DNA from: Molossus alvarezi | Lineage: Eukaryota; Chordata; Mammalia; Chiroptera; Molossidae | Length of the DNA: 64,000 nt | Direction of reading: 5' to 3' | Assembly: GCA_037176705.1 (NCBI GenBank) | Contig: CM073886.1 | Location: 10,252,501-10,316,500, forward strand | Shown here: positions 1 through 10,900 of the stretch, piece by piece | How the letters are laid out: each line of letters begins with the position of its first letter | Position numbering within the stretch: the first letter of the stretch is position 1 | Notes under the pieces: generated by a model | Seen by the model: the letters and a program-made list of their open reading frames with translations, nothing else | What the model was told of the DNA's origin: nothing | The model's database searches: none | Position numbers and translations under genes: made by a program

Positions 1-859
1 TGGTGGCTGTGGCACCAGCAGGTAGCTTGAAGTCTCGGCCGCAGACAGCGCAGATGTACAGACGGTGCCGCAAGTGCGCGCGACGGTGGCGGATGAAGTG
101 CGAGCTGAGGCGGAAGCGCTGGCCGCACTCGCCGCACGGGTAGGGCCGCTCGCCTGTGTGCGTGCGCGCATGCTCCGCCAGGTTGGAGCGGTGGCCGAAC
201 CGGCGGCCGCACACGGCACAGCGGTGCGGCTTCTCACCCGTGTGCACGCGCCGGTGCTTGGCCAACGCCGAGCTCTGTGCGAAGCGTGTGCCACAGTCGG
301 CACATTCGTAGGGCCGCTCGCCGGTGTGCGTGCGTCGGTGGCGGGCCAGGCACGAACTGCCGCCGAAGGCGCGTCCGCAGTCCGGGCAGGCGTAGGGCTT
401 CTCGCCGGTGTGCACGCGCAGGTGCTGCGCGTAGTTGGAGCTCTGCGCGAAGCGGCGGCCGCACTGCGTGCACCCGTAGGGCTTCTCGCCAGTGTGCCGC
501 CGCCGGTGCTGCTGCAGGTTGGAGGCGGCAGAGAAGCGCTTGTCGCACTCGGGACACTCGTAGGGCCGCTCGCCGGTGTGCGTGCGGCCGTGTTTGGTCA
601 GCGCTGACTTTTGAGAGAATCGCTGGCCGCACTCGGTGCATATGAAGGGCCGCTCGCCAGTGTGCGTGCGACCGTGTTTGGTCAGCGCCGACTTCTGCGA
701 GAAGCCCCTGCCGCACTCGGTGCATTCGAAGGGCCTTTCACCCGTGTGCGTGCGCGAATGCTTGGCTAGCGTGGATCGGCGCGCAAAAGCTCGGCCGCAG
801 TCCGGGCACACGTGTGGGCGCGCCGGGTCGGCAGACGGCGCTGGCGCCTTGCTCAGGAC
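1..859 (-). CDS. ZNF771: ZNF771 last coding exon (nine zinc fingers)
   Basis: Acceptor 'ctgcag' at 865-860 on the minus strand; the exon opens V-L-S-K-A-P at codon 46. It encodes all fingers and is very GC-rich. Fingers 2 (720s-640s) and 3 (640s-560s) share the recognition segment QKSALTKH. The exon runs off the window at base 1. Confidence 0.95.
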
Positions 860-3800
860 CTGCAGGGAACGGTGAGACAGGTCAGTCATTACCCATAGAC
901 AGAGATCAAGAGACCTGGGTCTCCGCAAGCTGCAATCTCTGTTACCAGTATGTAAAACAGGAAAGCAAGGGTGCCTGCCACATAGTATAGCTGTGCACAT
1001 TAAATAGTGCCTTAACGCACGTAGCACAATGCCCAGCATCGTTCTACCTATTCTTTATAATTTCAGAAAAGATTAAGGGCATATAATGTGCCAGCCTCTG
1101 TTCTAGGCACTGTGAATTCAGCATTGCATTTAATTGATTAATTAATTAATTTATTTTTGGTATGTGCCCATAGCGGGAACCGAACCTGGGACTCTCTGGG
1201 CTGCAGGACGACACTCCAACCACTGAGCCAAACCGGCCAGGGCACATTTTTTAAAATTACTGCTTTTGGGAAGAATGGGTAAGGAGTACTGGTATTTGGG
1301 TATAGGGATGCTGCACAATTTTTTAAAATTATGTTTTCATTGATTTCTTAGAGGGAGAGAGATATAGAAACATAAGTGTGAGAGAGATAACATTGATTGG
1401 CTGCCTCCTGCACACCACACCGCCCACCAGGGATTGAGCCAGTAACCCAGGCATGTGTCCTGACCGGGAATCTAACCGGGACCTCTAAATCCATGGGATG
1501 AAGCTCAATCCACTGAACCACACCGGCTGGGTGGGATGCTGCAAATTTAAATAAGGTTAAAGAAACGACTGATGTAACAAGAGTAAAGACCTAAAGGAGG
1601 TAAGAAAGCAGCTGGAGAGGGCACAGCAAGACCTTCTCTAGGGCAGTTTTGCCAGTTAGGACCCAGGAGTGGCAATAAAACGTTCCTGCGGCAGAATGCA
1701 TGAGGAAGAGAGTAATTGATGGGGTGGTCCTGGAGGGGATCTCTTAGCTTAAGGCCTTGTAATATGAATGAGATGGGGAACTATTAGAAGAGATGTTAGA
1801 TGGTACTGAGCAGGAACATGACCAGATCAGATTAATTTTAAAAGTCTCCATCAGGCCCTGGCCAGTTTGGCTCAATGGTATCAGGTTTGATTCCAGTCAA
1901 AGACATGTACCTGGGTTGCAGGTTCGATGCCGCCTGGTCGGTTGAGGCAACCAATTGATGTGTCTCTCTCACATTGATATTTCTTTCTCTCTTCCTCCCT
2001 CCCTTCCATCCTATCTAAAAATTCAAGGAAAAATATCCTCGGTTGAGGATTAACAAGATAAAAATAAATTAATTAATTAATAAATAATAAATAAAGTAAA
2101 TGCCTCTATCAGGTTGCTGGGGTTGATGGAGGCCAAGTGGGCAGGAGCCCAGGGAGGCTACTGTACTGCAGTCATCTGGCAAGAGAATATAGTTGCTCAG
2201 ATACAGGTGACAGGTGAAGAGTGAAGGTGGTAAGAACTGGTGTTTCTGAATATATTTTTTCCATTTGAGACATCTGACTTGATAAATAAGATTAGATACA
2301 GGATGTAAAAAAGGGTCCAATTACTCCAAGGATTTTGCTTTTAGCAACTACAAAGGTGGAGTTTCCATCTGCAGACATGAGGATGGTGGGAAAAGCAAGT
2401 TGAAAGATAAGATCTCTTTCAAATCACATCTCCAATTCTTTCTTTTTGGGTTAATCCTCCCCTGAGGATATCTTTTTTTCCACTGATTTCAGATAGAGTG
2501 GGAGGAAGGGAGGGGGAGAAAGAGAAACATTGACTAAGAGAGACAATTCGATTGGTTGCTTCCTGCACAACCTCAACTAGGGCCAAGGATGGAACTTGCA
2601 ACTGAGGTACATGCCCTTCATGGGGAACCTAACCCATGACCCTTTGACCCTTAGCTAACCACTGAGCAAAGCCAGCCAGGGCACATCTCCAATTCTTGAC
2701 ACATCTGAACCTCAGGAGATAGGCCTACACTAGAGATGTTAATTGGGAAGCTGTCAGCCTATAAATGGTTTTTAAAGTCTTGAGACTGAATGAGATTACC
2801 CAGGGAATGGATAGAGAGAACCAGGGGCAAGATGAAGAGCAGCCAGTGAGACAGGAGAAGATGGTGTCTTAGAAGCTTGGCCGAGGCCCCGAACGGTTTG
2901 GCTCAGTGGTTAGAGCGTGGGCCTGCGGTCCAGAGAGACCAGGGTTTGGTTCCCTCTAAGGGCACATACCTTGGTTGCAGTTTGTCTCCAGCCCTGGTTG
3001 GGTCGTACGGGTGGCAGCCACTCGATGTGTCCCTTTCATGTCAATGTTTCTCTCTCTCTCTCTCCCTCCCACTCCATCTAAACAAAAAATGGAAAAATGT
3101 CCTCGTGTGAGGATAAAAAAAAAAAAATTAAAAAAAGCCCTGGCGGATTTTGCTCAGTGGTTGGAGCGTTGGCCTGCGGACCACAGAGTCCTGGGTTTGG
3201 TTCCTGTTAGGGGCATGTACAAAACAAAACAAAACAAAAAGCTAGGCCGAAAACAAATCCAGGCTTTTCTTTTTTTTCCCTTTTATTGATTTTTAGAGAG
3301 AGCGAGAGAGAAACATAAATGAGAGAGAACATTGACTGGCCTCTTCCTGCATGTCCCCCACTGGGGATTTGGCCCATAACCTCGGCATGTGCCCTGATTG
3401 GGAATCGAACCAGTGACCTCTTGTGCATGGGTCGACACTCAACCACTGAGCCACACTGGCCGGGCCTAATCCAGGCTTTTTTTTTTTTTTTATCCTCACC
3501 TGAAGACATGTTTCCATTTTTTGTTCAGATAGAGTGGGAGGCAGAGAGAGGGAGAGAGAGAAACATCAACGTGAAAGGGACACATCGAGTGGCTGCCACC
3601 GACACAACCCAACCAGGGCCAGGGACAAACTGCAACCAAGGTCCATGCCCTTAGTGGGAACTGAACCCAGATCTCTCCGGACCGCAGACCAACGCTCCAA
3701 CCCGCTGAGCCAAACCGGCCAGGGCCTAATCCAGGCTTTTTAATAAGCTTTTAAGATCCAGCACATAACATTTTTTAATGTTTTTTTTTTTTTTTTTTTT

Positions 3801-4872
3801 TTTAAACTTATTTTTAAAGAGAGAGAGGAATGGAAAGGGAGGAAGAGATAGAAACATCCATGAGAGAGTCCGGCTGGTGTGGCTCAGTGGTTGAGCATCA
3901 ATGGTCGCCAGTTCAGTTCTGGTCAGGGCACCTGTTCAGGTTCTGAGCCAAATCCCCAATAGGGGGCATGCAGGAGGCGGCCAACTGAAGTTCTCTCTCA
4001 TCAATGCTTCTATCTCTCTCCCTTTCCCTTCCTCTCTAAAATCAATATAGAATCTGTAACAAAAATAAATAAATTAATTAATTAAAAAATAATAATAAAG
4101 CGCTGGCCGGTTTGGCTCAGCGGTTAGAGCATCCGCCTGCGGTCCGGAGAGACCCGGGTTCGGTTCCCGCTAAGGGCACGTACCTCGGTTGCAGTTTGTC
4201 CCCGGCCCTGGTTGGTCGTGCGGGTGGCAGCCACTCGATGTGTCCTTTCACGTCGATGCTTCCCTCTCTCTCTCTCTTCCTCTCTCTCCCTCCCAGTCTA
4301 TCTGTGCATAAAAAAAAAATAATAATAATAATTATAATAAAATAAAATCAATAATAAAAAAAAAATCCATGACATAAACATTAATCAGCTGCTTCCTGCA
4401 TACCCCCTGCTGCGGACAGAGCCCACAATCCAGCATATGCCCCTGACCGGAATGGAACCTGTGATCTCTTCACAGTACATGACATTTTTTAAGCTGTGAG
4501 GAAGACAAGGGTAAAACCCCAATACAATTTTGAGGCCTGACTTGAAAATTAGCCAGTTTCATGAAGCCTAGGCTTCTAGAAATAAAATAAGAAAAAAGAA
4601 GGCAGGTGAAGGGAACAGGTTGTATTAACTATAGTAACATTGTATTTTGTTGACATTTTGTATTAACAGTAGAGGGAAGAGGAATATTGAAGGCATTATT
4701 AGAAAATAGAAGGCACCTGAGCAGTAGTTAGAGCATCAGCTGGGCACTGAAGGGTCATGGGTTTGATTCTGGGTCAAGGGCATGTACCTGGGTTGCAAGT
4801 TTGATCCCTGGCCTAGGTCAGGGCACCTTTGGGAGGCAACAAATAGATGTGTTTCCCTCTCACATCAGTGTT

Positions 4873-4907
<35 letters not shown>

Positions 4908-7900
4908 CTCTATCTAAACAATGGAAAAATATCCTTGGGTGAGGATTAATGAAAAAATTAAAAATAGATAAGGAAATGGGTTAGTGATATAAGTGACAGC
5001 TAGCAACTAGTTAAGGCCTTTACTTTTTTTTTTTTTTTTTAATAATAGTTTATTGATTTTGAGAGAGAGAGGGAGGGAGAGGAAGAGAGACAAATATCAA
5101 TGTGAGAGCCCAACACCAATGGGCTAACTCCTGCACACCCCCTAGCTGGGATCAAGGCCAAAACCCTGCCATGTGCCCTTGACTGGGAATTGAACCAGCA
5201 ACCTCCTCCTGCATGGGATAACACCCAACCAAGGAAGCCACACAGGCCAGGACAAGGCCTTAACTTTCTTTAGTTACAAGGAGGGTAACTTCAAGGCCTT
5301 GAAGATAAGAAGTCTGGTTTAGTCCTGGCCGGTTTGGCTCAGCGGTTGGAGCCTCGGCCTGTGGTCTGGAGAGACCCGGGTTCGGTTCCCACTAAGGGTG
5401 CATACCTCGGTTGCAGTTTGTCCCCAGTCCTGGTTGGTTGTGCGGGTGGCAGCCACTCGATGTGTCCCTTTCACGTGGATGTTTCTCTCTCTCTCTCTCT
5501 CTCTCCCTCTCCCCCTCCCTCCCTCCCTCTCCCCCTCCCACTCTACCTGAACAAAAAATGGAAAAACTGTCCTCGGGTGAGGATTTAAAAAAAAAAAAAA
5601 AAGAAGTCTGGTTTAAACTGTATATATAATGACAATAATGATTCCAACATTACAGTGTTAAGCTTCAACAATACTATTTTATGTACATTATTGAATTAAA
5701 TCTTCCTGTCACCCCCTTGAGTCACCTGTTATGCTTTGATAATTAAGAAAACAGGCTTAGCCTGTGTGACTCAGTGGATTGAGCGTCGTCCCATGGACTG
5801 AGAGGTCAATTCAGTCAGGGCACATGCCAGGGTTGCAGGCTCGGTCCCCAATGGGGGGCATGCAGGAGGCAGTGGATCAATGTTTCTCTCTCACATCGAC
5901 TTTTTTCTCTCTCTCAAAAAAAATAAATAAATAAAAACATTTTTGAAAAAAGGAAAACAGACTAACTAGTAGGCTACACTGCGTTTCCCTGCACTTGCAC
6001 AGCCAAGATGTGGCCCAGGCTGGACTCCAAGTCCCTGGTACTCTCCAAGAGGGATTCAAAGTTAAAATACAACTTGATACTTCAAATCGAGAAATTCCCC
6101 ATAGCAGACTTGGCACAGTCTGAATTCAAGGTCACACTTTCCAGTCTTGGCCTGGTTTGACCCCTATTGGGTTTATTTCAGCACCTCAGCCATTGTGGAA
6201 AGAACTTTTCTTATTATATCTACATTTCTTTCTGACTCTTTTTTCAATTTTTCTTCTTCTTTTCTTTCTTTTTTTTTCTTTATTGATTTTAGAGAGAAAG
6301 GAAGGGTAGGGAGAGAGAGAGATAGAAACATCGATGAGAGCCCAGCCAGTGTGGCTCAGTGGTTGAGTGTCGACCCATGCACCAAGAGGTCACCAGTTTG
6401 ATTCCCGGTCAGGGCACATGCCCAGGTTGTGGGCCTGATCCCGGTGCAGGGCAAGCAGGAGGCAGCCAATCGATGTTCTCTGTCATCTATGTTTCTGTCC
6501 CCCCCCCCCCAACATCAATAAAGAAAAAAATTTTTTAAAGAAACATCGATGACAGAGAACATCGACTGGCCGCTTCCTACATGCCCCCCACTGGGGATTT
6601 GGCTCACAACCTGGGCATGTGCTCTGACCAGGAATCGAACCGGTGACTTCTTGGTACATGGGTCAATGCTCAACCACTGAAGCACAGCGGTAGGGCTAAT
6701 TTTTCTTCTTCTTTTTTCTTTTAATATTTTTATAATTGATTTTTTTAGAGAGAGAGAAACATAGATTGGCTGCCTCCTGCATGCCTCCTATGGGGGATCA
6801 AGCCCAAAACCTGTGTGTGTGCCCTGACCAGGAATCGAACCAGGACCACTCAGTCCATGGGACGAAGTTCAGGCCACTGAGCCACACCAGCCAGGGTGGC
6901 CCTTTTTGTTTGGCACCTTTCTTTAAGATGACTTTGACCAGCCTGGGGACTACTTTATGCGGGTTCACTGACTTAGGAAGAAATTCTTCACACAAGTACT
7001 CGGTATCTGCAGCTCCAGGAGGGGCTGAGAGTAGCTCATTAAGACCTGGGCAGCCCTGGCCGGTTTGGCTCAGCGGTTGGAGCATTGGCCTGTGGACCAG
7101 AGTCCTGGGTTCAGTTCCCGCTAGGGGCACGTACCAAAAAAAAAAAAAATCACTCCCTTCCCAGGTCTAGGTGAACCAAGGAAGGTGAGAGGTGAGATAG
7201 GCTAGATAAGATAAAAATTTCCCAACTTGAGGTATGCACACATCACAGGATGAAAGAGGATTCTGTCTTCTGTAGGCACACTTTTATCTCATTATAATCA
7301 TGTATTTATTTTCATGGATATTAGAAAAACAATGGATCACATGAAACCCACAGTTTCATCAATATTTGGATGAAAATGGATTTAACAAAAACAATGTGAA
7401 TGTCTCTGAAGCAAAGCATTATATAAATGAGCACAATGGGTGAATGATATACATGGTACTGAAGCTTGGCAAATACCAGACTAGGTGGTCATTAAAAACC
7501 CTTACATGTTAGCCTGGCCAGAGAGGCTTGATGGATTGAGCATCATCCCATGGGTTTGATTCCCCATCGGGGCACACGCCCTGGTTTCAGGCTCGATCCC
7601 CAGAGAGTGTATGCAGGGGACGGCAGATAGATCTCTCTCTCTCTCCTTTCCCCTCTCAAAAAAATAAAAAAGATCCTTACACTTTAAATTCTACAATTAG
7701 ATTTAAAAATTAGAATAAATGGTATTTGCACAATAACAAGAGGGGCTAGTGGACAGTAATATGATAATCCTAGTACTTGAAGTTATCAAGTTTGTCTTCC
7801 TAAGTATTTATTTATTTTTTAAAGGAACATTCACTTTATTTTTTCTTTATTAATAATATTAGAGAGACAGAGGAAGGGAGAGGGAGAGAGAGATGGAAAC

Positions 7901-10900
7901 ATTGACGAGAGAACATCAATTAGCTGCCTCCTGCATGCCCCCTACTGGGGATTTGGCCCACAACTTGGGCATGTGCCCTGACCAAGAATCGAACTGGTGA
8001 CCTCTTAGTGCATGGGTCCATGCCCAACCACTGAGCCACACCGGCTGGGCTAAGTATTTATTTTAACCAGAGCAAATTTTCCAGTGTCCTCCTCAGCCAT
8101 TACTCTTCTAATTAATAACAACACTGCCCTGGCCAGTTTGGCTCAGCGGTTAGAGCGTTGGCCTGTGGTCCGGAGAGACCCAGGTTCGGTTCTCGCTAAG
8201 GGCATGTACCTCGGTTGCAGTTTGTCCCGGGCCCTGGTCAGATTGTGTGGGTGGCAGCCATTCGATGTGTCCCTTTCACGTTGATGTTTCTCTCTCTTTC
8301 TCTTCCTCTCTCTCCCTCCCACTCTAGCTGAACAAAAAATAGAATGTCCTCAGGTGAGGATAAAAAAAAATAATAATAAAAATAAAATAACAACAGCTAC
8401 TATTTATTGAGCTCTCTATGTATCGGGTACTGTGCTAAGTGCTTTTCACCCATGTTTTCATGTTAAATACTCACACCCTTTGGGTTAGGTATCATTACCT
8501 CCATTTTATAAGTAAGGAAATAATACTCATAAGTAAATTGACTACCAAAGGCCCTATAGCTAGTCAATGACATAACCAGGGTCTGAATTGGAAGTCTGTA
8601 ATTGTCCAAAACACCTGTTTTCCTAGTCATGATGCATTTTATCTCAGTAACTAGTTTGAGGTCACCTGCACAGATTGTCTCCCTCTCTGAACTCTTTTGA
8701 GAACCCCTCTTCTTTTTGGTACTAAGAGCAAAATATGATCTCTATCCTCTAGCTCCCTGCTACAAGAAGTGTGGTCCACAGGCCAGCCATATCAGCATGA
8801 CTGGGAACTTTTTAGGATCTCAAGTCCCACCACAGCCCTACTGAATCGGAATCTTCACTTTAACAAGATTCTCAGGTGATTTGTATGCACGTTAAAATTA
8901 AGACACTTCATCTAGAAGAGAGAAGAGCAAGTCCTGGAGAAAGCAGGTGGAAAAGGTGAAGAGGGTTTTACAGGCTGAAAAACCACACCGGCAAAGTCTG
9001 TGAGGTGAGAAGGGGTCAGGTCTGTTTGAAGCTGGGGCATGGGACTGGTGTTGGGTGATGAAGCCAGGACATGAGGTCAGATGGTGTAGAGCTCTGCATG
9101 CCAGGCTTGGGAGCTGAGACTTGATCCTGAGGGAAACAGAAAACCACTCAAAAGTTTAAGCAGAGAGAGGCGATTGGATGTGCATAGAGCCCTTGGAGAA
9201 AATCTTTGTATCCATTAAAGAGAGATTGGATCTTGATAGGCAGTGAGAGAATGCTTCAGTGCCTGTGTGCAGCATAGTTCATGGACAATGAATGACTGGC
9301 CTAGGATTGGGAGATAGCTGAGTTACAGGATGTCAGCACTGGAAAGAGCTTTCGAGATCACAATTTTCATAGAAACTGAGACTCAGGGAGACCACACAGC
9401 AAGCTAATGAGTTTCCTTGTGGCCACAGTTTATGGGACGTGTGTAAGTAATGCTCAGTTCCACCCTCCTCCTCCAAATCCAGTCACCCAGACGATACTTA
9501 GATTGGCTTTCAAAAATCTTACTTTCATTATCTCATTTTACAGGTGAGAAAGCCAAGGCAAAGCTGATAAATGGTGGAGCTAGGATCTGAACCAGTGCTT
9601 TTCACTGCTACATGGACCATTTAGAGTCTAGCCCTAGCCATGTGCACCCCTCCCCCATCCCACCCTTAGCCCCAGCCAGTCCAATCAAGGTTCCCAAATA
9701 TCCCCTACTTTCTGTCTTGTCTCCACTGTGGTCACTACCAGAGAGCAGGCTACCAGCCTTACATGGCCTGTTCTTCCACAACAGCCAGTGAATCTTCTAA
9801 ACAGAAAATCCAATGTCCCTCTTCTGATTTGAGGCTTCTCATGGCACCACATAACGTCACACAGTATGATAAATTCCTGTGCTGGCTTTCAATACCATTA
9901 ACTCTCTGGCCCCATCTCCTCTGAGCCTTTGCTTTTGTTGTTTCCTCCCTGGAATGCCCTTCCTCTGCCTCCATTTGACATCCCCACTAAGCTGTCTCTG
10001 TGAAGCCTTCCCCACTGCCTTGAGTTGTTTGCCCTCAGTCCTCTGTCTAGGCCTCCATGTTGGTTTCCCTTTCACCCCTAGTCCCAGGATTCAGCCCAAA
10101 AAGCCTAGGATAAAAATGAATTGAAGAAAATCTCCAGGATGACCTAGAGCACAGTCCTGAACTTCAGGGAAAAGAATGAATGCTAGCAGCAAATATTTAC
10201 ATAGTGTTTATTATGGGCTACACACAATTCTAACTTTTTACATGTACTAACTCATTTAATCGTCACAACCTCAAGAATTAGGTGCTGGTATGATTTTTCC
10301 TTTACAGCTAATTAAAGTGAGACAGAAAGAGGTTTAAAAACTGGCCCAAGGTCATAGAGCTGGTAAATGATGGAGATGGAAGTACACTCTAGGCTCTGGA
10401 GTCTGAATTTTTTTTTAAATTCTCACCCGAAGGTTTTTCCATTATCAGATACAGTGGGAGGGAGAGAGGGAGACAGGAACATCGGTGTGAGAGAGACACA
10501 TCCATTGGTTGCCTCCTGCACAACCCCAACCAAAGCTGGGAATGAACTCCAGTTATGTGCCCTTCACTGGAGTTGAGCCAATGCTCTAACCACTGAGACA
10601 AACTGGCCAGCGCTGGAGTCTGAGTTCTTAACTTATAGGTGGAGTGGGGAATCAGGGGATCCACAGCCAGAAGAGGCAGACTAAGCTAGGATGACAGGCC
10701 AAGGAGGCCTGAGAAAAACAGTTATTTTGCCTGAAGAAGAGGCCAAAGCAGCTAGCCCCCCCCTCCCCCTCGGGCCCACCACACCCACTAGGGGGCAGCA
10801 GAACTCTTGCCCTGGGAACTGGCTCCTATGCAGGAAGAAATCAGAACCTGAGCCCAGAAACCTGGCCCAGCCAGAGTTCTCTAGGTATAAACAGGGTTGC

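Larger units (their letters stand above)
3785..4476 (-). repeat. SINE, P type, split by two younger SINEs
   Basis: Minus-strand P element whose parts lie at 3785-3868 and 4362-4476. TSD 'acataacattttttaa' (3763) / 'acatgacattttttaa' (4477). The break carries a plus-strand P (3869-4060) and V (4100-4318). Confidence 0.75.

Noticed and set aside
234..725. Open frames of 122-180 aa over the ZNF771 finger exon
   Set aside because: Out-of-frame shadows; the correct frame gives nine perfect C2H2 fingers.
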